Below, in pieces: positions 1 through 9,756 of a stretch of DNA of 64,000 nucleotides; positions within the stretch are counted from its first letter, which is position 1; each line of letters begins with the position of its first letter. The stretch covers positions 31,518,125 to 31,582,124 of the forward strand of contig NC_084599.1 in the NCBI RefSeq assembly GCF_033807715.1, in the 5' to 3' direction. Made by a program: the position numbers and the translations under genes. Origin of the DNA: Cololabis saira (Eukaryota; Chordata; Actinopteri; Beloniformes; Belonidae). The notes beneath the pieces are model-generated. The model ran no database searches. It was not told the DNA's origin and saw nothing but the letters and a program-made list of their open reading frames with translations.

Positions 1-750
1 ACCCCATTTTTCCTGAGACAATCAGGATGTTCATAGATTTTTCACACACTGCTTCTAAATTTTCAATTATTTTTTAATAATCAAATACAGACACTTATTT
101 CATGCGTTGTTGTCCGTCCAATGTTGTTTTTACCCAATTTTGAAAAACCTGGTAAGAACCAGATGGCTGTTTTTTTTTTCTTTTTAACTACTGATAAATA
201 AATTGCTTTTTTTTCTTGTTTATAGTGGATGACTTCGAAGCAACAAGACACTCCAACATGCAGAATAGGTGTGAGGAAAGTAAAACCATGCTACTCTACA
301 GCTTTTTATTTTATTGAAACACATTACTATTTTTTACTTGTGAGATTTGAATATCCTGAGTGCTTGCTAGTATGTGGCATATGAGACATCCATTTCCACA
401 ATGTACCCCATAAGTGCTGTTTCTTTCAGGTCAGAAAGGCTTTTTTTTTGGTTTGTTGTGTCATCCATGAATTTGTGGGGTGTAAAGTCTGCAGAAGGAC
501 TTTATGCTGCTGGTCTGTGAGTTCAGTTAAGAATTAAATGGTGCTCTTTGCAAAAATGTTTGTCAAACCGCTTTATGAATGTGATTCAAAAGCGTCAGAA
601 AAGCTTTCAGTTTGAAGCCTGCAGGTTGACGGCAGCTATGCACGTACCGCCACAACAAACGTGTGGACGCTTTAATTGTTGAATATGTTGTTCTTTACAG
701 GATTTGATGGTGCTTTTTCACTAGTAACGTCATTCCAACACAAAAGGTCA
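1..750. other. Intergenic or intronic stretch, no gene seen
   Basis: AT-rich sequence with short homopolymer runs. A small open stretch around 225-268 sits between an AG and a GTGAGG-like site, but it is too short to call an exon. I see nothing else that can be supported. Confidence 0.5.
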
Positions 751-1090
751 GGGCAGTAGCTCAGGTGATAGAGCGGGTCGTCCAATGATCGGAAGGTCGG
801 CGGTTCGAATCCCGCTCTATACCAGTTTGCTGTTGTAGTGTCCTTGGGCAAGACACCTTACCCACCTTGCCCCGTGTGAATGTGTATGAATGTGTATGAA
901 TGTTGGTGGTGGTCGGAGGGGCCGTTTGGCGCGATATGGCAGCCACGCTTCTGTCAGTCTGCCCCAGGGCAGCTGTGGCTACAAACGTAGCTTACCACCA
1001 GTGAGGATGTGTATGAATGAATAATGATCTCTGTAAAGCGCTCTGGGTGCCTTGAAGGGCGCTATATAAATCCAAGTCATTATTCATTAT
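751..1090 (+). repeat. tRNA-derived SINE (V-SINE-like)
   Basis: The first about 73 bases fold like a tRNA. They contain an A-box-like TAGCTCAGGTGATAGAGCGG segment and a B box GGTTCGAATCC, the internal Pol III promoter of a SINE. A central block with GTGTCCTTGGGCAAGACACC follows, resembling the conserved core of fish V-SINEs. The 3' part ends in GCGCTATATAAATCCAAGTC and an ATT-rich tail, a LINE-like end used for retrotransposition. The SINE class is clear. The family name is inferred from memory of fish repeats. Confidence 0.85.
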
Positions 1091-1138
1091 TATTAAAAGC
1101 AGAAATACGGTCTCTTAACAGTTTTGGCAACTGGCTGT

Positions 1139-2015
1139 CAGTGTTGTGCAAGTTCATACTTCACATGAACTAGTTCAAAGTTCAGTTCACATAGTTTAAA
1201 AATGAACAGTTCACGTTCATAGTTCACCATTTTCATTTTGAACTAGTTCAAATTCAGTTCATTTCAATATTTTTAGGTGAGAAGTACGAATAAAACGCCC
1301 CCCCGATCCTAAAACCGTTCACTGTATACAATCATGTATTGTCCTAGTGGCTTTTCAACTTTACTCAGAGGCTGTAAATCTCCAACAATGTAGTCCAGTA
1401 TCAGTGTGTCTACCTGTTGCAGGGAAATCAACCCTCTGAAGGTGCAGCAGTGGGACTGGGGTCGTTTGGGGCTGTTGGGTCTTCTTGGTCTTTCCTGATG
1501 ACTTTTTTTGATTGTCCAGGACTCGCAGATATTTTCTCACACTGGGCGGATGCTTTAACTCCACATGACGTTTCAAATGTGAAGTTGACGAGGCAGATGC
1601 TCTGACTTGTTTTCTCAGCGCAGGTGGACGTCTCTCTCTTCACTGGTCATTATAAAGACTGCACCGGGCTCGGCCCACCGTTGCCATGGAGCTGGTGCCC
1701 GTTGTTATGCTAGTGTGTGCGCTGCATTGTGGGTAATGTAGTGTGAAGTCCTTGTCTCGTCGAGTATTTTAAATGTGTGCGCTGCCCGCTGTTGAAATGA
1801 GAAGGAGGATTATTCCGTAATAGTTGGACCTAAACAGTGAAGCTGAAACTCACATAATCTAAAAAGTTCAAATTCCAGTTCGTGATCTTCAGAATGAACA
1901 AGTTCACGTTCAAGTTCTTTATTTGCAAATATGTTGCGTTCAGTTCAACGTTCTCACAGAAATGAACGTGTTGAATTGAATGCGTTCATATAGAACTCGT
2001 TCATGCACAACACTG
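1139..2015. mobile_element. hAT DNA transposon, non-autonomous, with 8-bp target duplication
   Basis: The ends are inverted (CAGTGTTGTGCA at the left; its complement TGCACAACACTG at the right). Both sides are flanked by the identical octamer CTGGCTGT (1131-1138 and 2016-2023), the target duplication length of hAT elements. Both subterminal regions are dense in GTTCA/TGAAC motifs. The 877-bp body has no intact transposase, but the minus strand around 1510-1640 encodes a BED-finger-like end (LKRHVELKHP). It therefore looks like a deletion derivative of a BED-type hAT. Confidence 0.9.
1510..1640 (-). pseudogene. BED zinc-finger remnant of a hAT transposase
   Basis: The minus-strand translation includes the block LKRHVELKHP, typical of the C-terminal half of a BED finger (H-x4-H spacing), preceded by an S/T-rich segment with SHLKRH. 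Frames are broken and no catalytic or dimerisation region follows. It lies inside the 877-bp hAT element. It is called from motif shape only and could be too decayed to assign to a particular transposase. Confidence 0.5.
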
Positions 2016-2113
2016 CTGGCTGTTGGCTGACATGAAAACATGTTCAGGATATATTTCTGATTTTCTTTTTTTTTAAACCCTTTTAACACCACCTTTCCAT
2101 TTCTTTTCTCCAG

Positions 2114-2428
2114 CACTTCATCCTCTTGCTCAAAAGTCATGTGACAATTAGAGAAGCGTCTGACACTGACAAATACAACTCCTACCTGGTCTGTGGGCCA
2201 ATGAGGGTTCAGATGCCGGTGTAGGAGGTGCTGGTCCGCCTGTCAGTCACCCTGGATATCAATGGTAGGTGGAGCTTACATCCCCAGGTGACGGCCTGTG
2301 GTTGGTCAGGTTCATCGCTGCCTCCCAGTAACTCCACCCCACGGGCCCTTCCAAGGCCTTATGGGTACGTGACTCTGTTGACCATATTTGTGTTTTTCGT
2401 TCAGCTGGAAAATCTTTCTCTCTGTTAA
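2114..2428 (+). pseudogene. Exon-like open frame with one internal stop, unknown
   Basis: A pyrimidine tract ending in CTCCAG at 2113 resembles a splice acceptor. The following frame reads about 36 codons (including HVTIREASDTDKYNSYLVCG) to a TAG at 2222-2224. It then continues in the same frame for another 68 codons and passes a good donor-like GTAGGT at 2265. The protein is not recognised. It may be a decayed exon, or a real exon using an earlier weak donor. No neighbouring exons could be joined to it. Confidence 0.25.
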
Positions 2429-5070
2429 ACTCCAAGTCTGTCCCCTAAAGTGGACTCTTTAGATGTTGTCTTCTTCATATGGTGGTCCTGCATGAACAGA
2501 GAGAAAAAAAAAGAATCAAGTTGCCGTACTTTATCCTTATTTAGTTGATCGTTTGCAACCCTCACCCATTCACCTACAACCGTTAGGAATTATGTACACA
2601 ACAGGTTTTACATGCTCATTACATTTTGAAACCAATATCCTGCAGACTGAAATGTCCACAGGGATAAATTGAGAGCCATGTTTGAATCCATCCCCTCTAT
2701 TAATGACCTTCTGTTATCCGAGACTGCCACAGTTGTTGCATTTGAGTTAACTTGACATAAATGTTGGAGAAAAATGGTCAAATCTGGAAAAGGTTGAAAT
2801 GGGGAAAGAAAAGAGTTGGGAAATGAGCCTCATCAAGAGATGAAAACCCACTGCCAATGAATGCAACACATCACGCAGATCCATATGCTGTACCGCATGA
2901 CTGACCCTGGGATCCTACTTCTGCTCATGTTCTTACACACTGCAAGCAGTTGGACTGAATCAATGTAATTTGCATTAGTTTAAAAGTTACAAACTCAACG
3001 AAGTTCACAAGAAGTTTGACAGTGATTTGGGTCTAAGATCTGTGAATGAACGGGTTTTACCAAAATCTGACTTCCCTTTTTGTCCGTTTAAAAAATAACT
3101 AATTATACCAATTTTATGGAGTCATAGTTTGTGGTTATTTTTAATTGTCATATTAGGTATAGATTTTTTTTAATTATTATTCATAGAATTATTATTTTTT
3201 TGATTGGATTGAACAGTATCATCAATATAATTCTCTTTTGCTAAATGGACATTGACTGAGAAGTGAACCTAACAGTGTTTGCATTAAAACCTAATCCTGA
3301 AGGTCAGTAATCACAGTAATTGCACACAGAAAACTGTCTCGGAGTGGCACAGCAGCACCCCATGATGCCTGCAGCCCTCGTTCAATAAACCCAAGTTCAA
3401 GTCCGGCCCGTTAACCGTTGCATGCTGCATCTTTCTATCTTAATTTCTTGCCTATATACAAATTTACAATAAAAGGCAGATCCACCATGGAAATCTTTCT
3501 TTTATTTTTAAAAAGAGCTGCATAAATAGAGCTTCATAAATAGAGTGTGTGTTGAAATATGAAAATGGTTTTTCTAGAAGAAACTTTGGGAGATTAACAA
3601 GACTACGAAAGTGTCTTTTGTAGTCTTGCAGTTCACTGCCCATTGTTTTTTCTTGGCTGGTAAATATTTTCATAGTATTGGATGAACAACTCTTTTTCTT
3701 ATTGTTTCATAAAAGTATTACCCTTGAATCAAACTTAACATCCAACAACATGTTCCATCTGATGGGTTTGCTGTAGTTTATGATTAAACATGACTGCTTG
3801 TGCCCTCAACACAAACCTGAACAGCATTCCTCCTTGTTCACAGGCAGTTCATTAATCCAAAGTATCCTCAAATGAACTGTCAGTACTGCTTGGCAAAGTA
3901 TAAATTAATTTTTTATTGCCAGTGAAATGAATGATAAGTCAAACTAATGAGATAACAGAAATAGCAACAGCCTGTTGAATCTCAGTTTGTCCAAGCAATC
4001 ATTGACATTCAATGATGTGTGAATGTGATATGAGGGTTATTTATGCACACAGAGGCTTGCAGCAATCTAGCGGGGCCAAGAACATTATTTCTCAGCATTT
4101 CTGTGTGCTGTCTGAGCTCTTACTATGAACTAAAAGACTGCATACCATAAAGAAAACATTACAAACTATCATTCTGTAAATCAGTCTTTGCTGGAGTGAA
4201 TCATTCATGTCCCAACGCACCTCTTCTCATTATGAATGTAGTTCCTGGCATGAGAAGAAAAAAAAGGCATCTGACTCACTCTATATGTGATATTCACTGA
4301 ACACTACTGCTTGTTTTCCCCAAAGCTAAACAAGCTTGTGTACCTCATAACATTTTAATAATTTCTTAAGTTGTTAGTGAACATGCTCTTTACTTACCGC
4401 TCAGAAAACCTGTCTAAAGTCTAAAAAGCACATTTGCGTGTACTCATGAGGAGTAAGATGGAAAAAATCTGCTGTATCTTCTGCAACTGAGAAATGTTCT
4501 CACTGTTATACTTTTATCCATATAAAACTTTAAAATCTATCCATTTGTCTATCTATCTATCCTTTGTGCTTGGTTCCTCCTATTCACGGTCTGCCGTCCC
4601 ATTTATAACTGGATGAAAGGTGGTGTACACAATGTTTATCAAGCATCTCTTAAGTATAGGCTACCAAAGTGTTTAAATCTGTCTCGATGAAATAAAAAAA
4701 TAAATTTTAGAAATAAAAAAGATCAGGAAAGTTGAATAACTCATTACTTAGACTCAGAAATACGATCAGCTCCACTAAAACCACTGGCAGGTTCAGTCAG
4801 TAATAATTCATTATTACAGTGCAATATTCTCACAGGACTCCTTGAGTGCAGGCATTTATGTGGATGGTCTGTTTTCATGTACAGCCAAGAAGTTGACCTG
4901 CCCTTCAAACTTTCTGGAGCCCAACTTTATTGAGCAATGGATGCAGATAAACCTAAAAAAAAGAATCCACCACACTTCAGTCAGTCCATAGACCTAAAGA
5001 CTGATCCAGGTGCCAGAAAGTATGTTTGGGAGCACAGTGAGGCCAAAATAATGACTTCTGTATTTAATGA
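2429..5070. other. Gene-free stretch
   Basis: AT-rich sequence with scattered short ORFs (all under about 85 codons) that lack recognisable domains or splice context. No repeat ends could be delimited by eye. Confidence 0.4.
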
Positions 5071-5314
5071 TGTGGCAGGGTGCGTGCCACGGGGGCCCGC
5101 CCGAAGGATGGAGAGACACGGAGTTCAGTGCAGACCCTGTTTATTTACACCCAAATCACACACAGTGCACAAGCACACCCCATGACAGCAGCTCCTCCGA
5201 CCTTTTCCTGCTCTCCAGCTCTGCGTTATAAAGGCAGGCCGGGTGGAGGCGTGGCAGCCACTCAGGTGGATGGGACACAGGTGCGTGTCCCGGCAACCTC
5301 TCCACCCGGCCACA
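5071..5314 (-). repeat. 3' LTR of the short LTR retrotransposon
   Basis: This 244-bp repeat has TG...CA-type ends and matches the copy at 6175-6418 base for base by eye. A TATAAA-like string (TTATAAAG) lies around 5227 on the plus strand. The element itself reads on the minus strand, so that motif need not be its promoter. Confidence 0.88.
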
Positions 5315-5342
5315 CACCCCCAACGCCAATCTCGAGCCGGGG

Positions 5343-6131
5343 TCAGTCCGGAACGAGCCTACTCCCCCCCGCCCCCTCGGAGCGGGAGAGGAAGCCCGGA
5401 ACCCCTCCGGGCCTTCCTGGTCGGGGGGGTCGTCCCTGGCGTCGGCCTGACCAGCGCAACGGCCGGGGGGGTCGCCCCCGGCGTCGGCCCGCCCGCCGTG
5501 GAAGACGCTCTCGGGGCCGGGCCCATGGTGGCCTCGGGCCACACGGTGCGTCCACGACCGCGTCCCTCACGGCGCAGCCCCGTCCTGGAGCTGGTGCGTC
5601 CCGGACCACGCCCTCCTTGGTGACGCAGCCCTGCGCCGGCTGCTGGTCCGCCTCCAGGACCGCCACTTCCCCCACACCTTGCTCTGGCCGCAGGTCCGGC
5701 CCCGTCTCCGCGGGACCCGCCGTCGCTGGCGGCTGCGCCTCCGCAGCCGCCTCCCCAGCCAACTCCGCCTCCCCCTCCGTCTCCGCCGCTGACTCCATCC
5801 CAGGAGCCGTCGTCTGGTGGCCCGCAGCTTCTGCCTCGCGGCCCCTAAGCTCCGCCACCAGCGCTGCCGCGGCGAACCTCAGACGGGGTGCAGGGATGGG
5901 TCGCTCCGTCGGTCCCGCCGTCTCGGGAGCCGTTGCCTGGCGGCCCGCAGCTCCTGCCTCCCGGCCGCTGAGCTGCGGCGCTGGCATCTCCTCCCGCGCT
6001 GCTGGCGCCGGGGTGGGTCTCCCCGCGGCCATGAGCGCCTCCATCGCGGCCAGCTGCCGCTCTCCCTGGTCGCGGAACATGGCCGTCATGCCCGCCATGG
6101 CCTGGGCGAGCGCGTCCAGGGCCCGCTCCAT
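5343..6131 (-). CDS. Gag-like open frame of the LTR element
   Basis: The frame is open from an ATG at 6129-6131 to a TGA at 5343-5345, about 262 residues. It can be read further upstream into the LTR without an ATG, so this ATG is the sensible start. The N-terminal 40 residues (MERALDALAQAMAGM onward) are alanine-rich and heptad-like, as in the coiled start of some Ty3-type gag proteins. The middle is Ala/Glu/Pro-rich. The C-terminus is strongly basic with repeated Arg-Gly-Arg-Pro-Pro-Arg blocks that arise from a GC-rich minisatellite. No CCHC knuckle, protease or polymerase motif is visible. Whether it is translated is uncertain. The overlapping plus-strand frame is treated as a shadow. Confidence 0.5.
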   Translation of the reverse strand: MERALDALAQAMAGMTAMFRDQGERQLAAMEALMAAGRPTPAPAAREEMPAPQLSGREAGAAGRQATAPETAGPTERPIPAPRLRFAAAALVAELRGREAEAAGHQTTAPGMESAAETEGEAELAGEAAAEAQPPATAGPAETGPDLRPEQGVGEVAVLEADQQPAQGCVTKEGVVRDAPAPGRGCAVRDAVVDAPCGPRPPWARPRERLPRRAGRRRGRPPRPLRWSGRRQGRPPRPGRPGGVPGFLSRSEGAGGSRLVPD

Positions 6132-6154
6132 GCCTCTCTCGTCCACCTTCGAAC

Positions 6155-6172
6155 GCCCCACGTTGGGAGCCA
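6155..6172 (-). other. Primer binding site (tRNA-Lys type)
   Basis: The minus strand reads TGGCTCCCAACGTGGGGC, which differs by one base from the complement of the tRNA-Lys 3' end. It is placed two bases inside the LTR, where reverse transcription would be primed. This fixes the element's orientation. Confidence 0.8.
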
Positions 6173-6174
6173 GA

Positions 6175-6418
6175 TGTGGCAGGGTGCGTGCCACGGGGGC
6201 CCGCCCGAAGGATGGAGAGACACGGAGTTCAGTGCAGACCCTGTTTATTTACACCCAAATCACACACAGTGCACAAGCACACCCCATGACAGCAGCTCCT
6301 CCGACCTTTTCCTGCTCTCCAGCTCTGCGTTATAAAGGCAGGCCGGGTGGAGGCGTGGCAGCCACTCAGGTGGATGGGACACAGGTGCGTGTCCCGGCAA
6401 CCTCTCCACCCGGCCACA
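6175..6418 (-). repeat. 5' LTR of the short LTR retrotransposon
   Basis: This is the partner of the repeat at 5071-5314 and is identical by eye. In element orientation it is the upstream LTR, directly followed by the primer site and the gag-like frame. Confidence 0.88.
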
Positions 6419-8131
6419 AATAAAACAAAAAGAAACTTTGAAGAATAAAGACATTGCTTTATTTGGGCCTTTGGAGGACCATGATAACATCAAGGGACAA
6501 GGATGGCAACCTGCAGCATCATCTGGATTAAAAACACTTGGATGCTCAAAGTGATAAAGGCAAAAACAACATAATAATTAATATTTTTACATATTTCAAT
6601 GTATATATATACTGTATATTTACATATATGTGTGTGGCTGGTGTATGAGAAAACCAAACCTCTGCCTCCTGTATGAAAAAGAGCTGCAGGTTTCAAGGAC
6701 TTAAGGGATCATTGTTGAAAACTGGACACTTTTTATGGGCAACATACAGTATAGTGTGCACAAATTGCTCCTGTTTTTTTGTTTTTTTTTAATCCAAGTT
6801 ACTGTTGTATAACTTTTGAATGTGAGCACTAACAAGACAACAAACTCGAGGATGAGTCCTCTTTGAATACAATCACTTGTTTGTCCTCTCGTTCCTCTTA
6901 TGCCCTCTTTCTCTCTCCCTCTTCCTCCAACACTGGCAAACAGAGTGGGAGTGAAGGGTGAATTAATAAAGGCGTGAAAGTGGAGCACAACTCCCCGAGG
7001 TCCGCCTTTTCTGGGACGCTCACATATTAGAACGACATTCAGACACACAGACGACAACATAATCTACATAAAGACCCTGACGCATGCACTCGCTCTTAAA
7101 TGTAGCGCCTATGTGGCGTTATTGTGGAGATGAAAGGGGAAGATGATGAGAGACAACCAGATAACGAGCCATACATACCGTCATCTGCCGGCAAATGAAA
7201 AGGAAGATGAGGATGGAGGGAGGACGTGAAGAAATAAGGAGAGGCAGGGTATGAGCCACATGAGAAGAAATGATTTTAGGGTGTCACCCAAGGCCATGAA
7301 TCTCAGTGTCTACCATTTCTGTTGATTCTTAGTCTTCCATTAATTTCCTTTTCCATTCTTCACACATCATGTCCTCTTTGCTTTCTACCTTTTCTACCTT
7401 CCTGCTTTCTCCTTTCCACTCATTTCTGCTAATTTTTTCCTTTACTCATCCTTTACCTCCACTTACAGTATGTTTTTCTTTCTCTTTTCTTTTGTTTTCT
7501 CTGCCACTTTGTTGTTTCCCAAACTCGTTCTCATTTCTTCTTCCTTTCATTTGATTTCCCCTCCTCACAATTTACAATTATTAGTTCTTTTCCCTTTCTT
7601 ATTGTGCCTTTTTTGTTTACATTTATTTCATGTTTTTTCTTTCTTTCTTGACTTCACTTGTCTTCATTCTCCATCCTTCATAGATTTCCTGAATATTATC
7701 TTTAAATATCTTCACCTGCTAACATCTTCAAAAGTCAAACACTGAGCACTTTAGCACCAAATGTAAACTAAAATAAATTAACTGAAATGGCCGACTGCTT
7801 CAGTAACAGGAAGGGATGTATGCGTATTAATTACTTACAAAAATAAAAACCTGGAAACAATCAAGCATGCCTTAGTGAGGGAGAAGAGTCCCTTGGTACT
7901 TTTATTGTAATTCACAGCATTGTAGTGGACACAATCAAGCACTGGGGATCAAGCCAGCAACTCTTTAACTTCTCTCTGGAGTTCATAACAGATCTTCCAG
8001 CCAGCAAGCTTTTCATCCTCCTGCTCCATCCATTTTCCCTCTCCCTCCCTCTGCCAGTCACTTTATTTTCTTTTCTATGTAATATGTCAACCAAAGCAAG
8101 TGAATGAATGGGACTAGAATTAATTAGGTAA
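6419..8131. other. Gene-free stretch with a pyrimidine-rich segment
   Basis: Positions about 7320-7680 are C/T-biased on the plus strand and yield only low-complexity Ser/Phe/Leu-rich frames. No gene or delimitable element is seen. Confidence 0.4.
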
Positions 8132-8642
8132 TTAATAAAACCAAACTCTGTAAACTGTATATTTAGCATTTTTGTGTTTTGCATTTTGGGTGGGGCTTGC
8201 TAGCATGTCATCCTTCTTTGAGGTATATTTGATCAGTTTTAGAAAAAGTCCTGAAGCAATGTCACCGTCATGACCCGCTGCATCATCTCTCAAAGTTCCT
8301 GCAGTCCCATGGAGACCCAACTCTTTTACACAGAGAAAGCTTATAGCACTACCAATTCTCTTGACATAGTCATGTTTGTTTTCAAGTAGTGTTTTACAAA
8401 CCAACACTGAATCCACAGTCCACCTCCCTCTGCTGTGGACTTTCTTTTATGCTCATGTGGCTGGACACATACCACTGTAGCCCCTTGGCTTGATTAAGTC
8501 CTGCTTTCCAGTTGTTAAAACCAGTTAAAGTAAAAACTACATGCCTCTCCTTAACAGTGCTGCTATATTTCCGACAGCTGAAATAGAAGCATGCACAAAA
8601 ATGTACGCCAGCCATGCATGTTACAGGCAGGATTGAAGACAC
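8132..8642 (-). pseudogene. Decayed ZMYM1/DUF4371-like hAT transposase fragment
   Basis: Minus-strand frame one (8642 to about 8394) includes FTLTGFNNWKAGLNQAKG, typical of the segment after a TTF-type zinc finger in hAT-derived ZMYM1-like proteins. After one frameshift, frame two (8416-8132) continues with a hydrophobic SAISFLCVKELGLHG block and then GLFLKLIKYTSKKDDML. This matches the DUF4371 pattern in which a G-x-FL-x-L-x-x-L segment is followed by a K-x-D-x-x-L segment. The order of blocks fits the family. The RNase H-like core and C-terminal dimerisation domain are absent, so this is a relic. Confidence 0.6.
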
Positions 8643-9581
8643 TGGATAGGTGAGCAGGTTGCTTTGGGACAGCAGTTGTTGGGAGAAGATGTGCTTGTTG
8701 TTTTACTGCTGTTGGTACAAGCAGGAGCAGCAACACAGTTTAAAAGTTTGAAAAAGGATGCACCTCACAGCATCAACTCTCCATTTGTGAGCCGCTGGAT
8801 GCTGCAGTTTAAAAGAGTGGAAAGTGAATCATTTTTACTAAAATTACTGTGATTTCATCAATATATGAAAGGAGAAAACTGTGGAGGACAGTTCTTTGCA
8901 GCAGACAGGCTCATAGTTGTACCAGTGGAATTAAGAAAGAAACACTTCTCTAACAGACTAAACTGAGAAGAACAATGCACTATTCCCCAGGTGAATATAC
9001 ACATACAGATTTATTTATTTTTTGTTAATTTTGACGACAGAGACAAAGACATAGATTTGCTGTTTCCTCAAATCCTCCAGTTATTGTTCAGCTCATTTCT
9101 AACTACTGGGAAACCTGAAATTGGCTCATTTGCATACTAACAGTGATTGGATGTTTAGCTGAGGGGGCGGGTCTCTGCAGGGTGCTGCGTTAACCTGCAC
9201 ACAATCACACAAATATGGAAGAAAAGAGATGATACCTACCATCGCCTTTATGCCTTTTACAGCAGATTTTTTTTCAGCTACTGTAGTAAATATTGTCTAT
9301 ATTCAGCTTGTGGATAATCAAATATTTTGTCAATTTCTAAAAGTTTGATTAAAGGGGGCAGGATGTTTATTTAAGAGAGTATTGCCCTCTCTTGCTCCAG
9401 ATCGAACTGGCCCCTTTATTGAGGCTGCATCCACATAAATATTACTTAATTTCAAAAAATGAAACTTCTCATACAGTTCCACTTGGCATCAACTTTATTC
9501 TGGCAAATTTAACAAAAAATTTAAATAAAAAGATTTTGATCTGCTGCAGCTCCTGTTCCAGTTTGTAAACGCACCAGCTCT

Positions 9582-9756
9582 ACCCGCTGCATCATGTCCC
9601 AAAGTTTCTGCAGCCCATGGAACCCCAACTCTTTTAGAGAAACCTTATTGCACTACCAACTCTCTTGACATAGTAATGTTTGTTTTCAAGTTGTGTTTTA
9701 CCAACCAACACTGAATCCACAGTCCACCCCCTCCTGTGCAGATTTTCTTTTAAACT
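9582..9756 (-). repeat. Second partial copy of the 8.3-kb hAT relic
   Basis: About 175 bp here align closely with 8274-8450 in the same orientation (shared strings include CTTGACATAGT and CAACACTGAATCCACAGTCC). This copy covers only the DUF4371-like segment and has more indels. It could be a second insertion or a local duplication. Confidence 0.7.

Larger units (their letters stand above)
5071..6418 (-). mobile_element. Short non-autonomous LTR retrotransposon (TRIM-like)
   Basis: Two 244-bp direct repeats (5071-5314 and 6175-6418) begin TGTGGCAGGG and end GGCCACA. They read as identical by eye and enclose 860 bp of very GC-rich DNA. On the minus strand, two bases inside the 5' LTR (6175-6418), is TGGCTCCCAACGTGGGGC at 6155-6172. 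It matches the tRNA-Lys primer-site consensus at 17 of 18 bases. A short G-rich tract precedes the other LTR. The flanks AATGA/AATAA form a 5-bp target duplication with one mismatch. There is no protease, reverse transcriptase or integrase, so movement would need enzymes from another element. Matching LTRs imply a recent insertion. Confidence 0.9.

Noticed and set aside
5080..6423. 447-codon plus-strand frame
   Set aside because: It runs through both LTRs of an element that reads on the minus strand. It begins and ends with LTR translation and has no domain, so it is a GC-rich shadow frame.
7369..7745. Ser/Phe/Leu-rich frames resembling membrane proteins
   Set aside because: They arise from a pyrimidine-biased tract. 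There is no start context or conserved feature.
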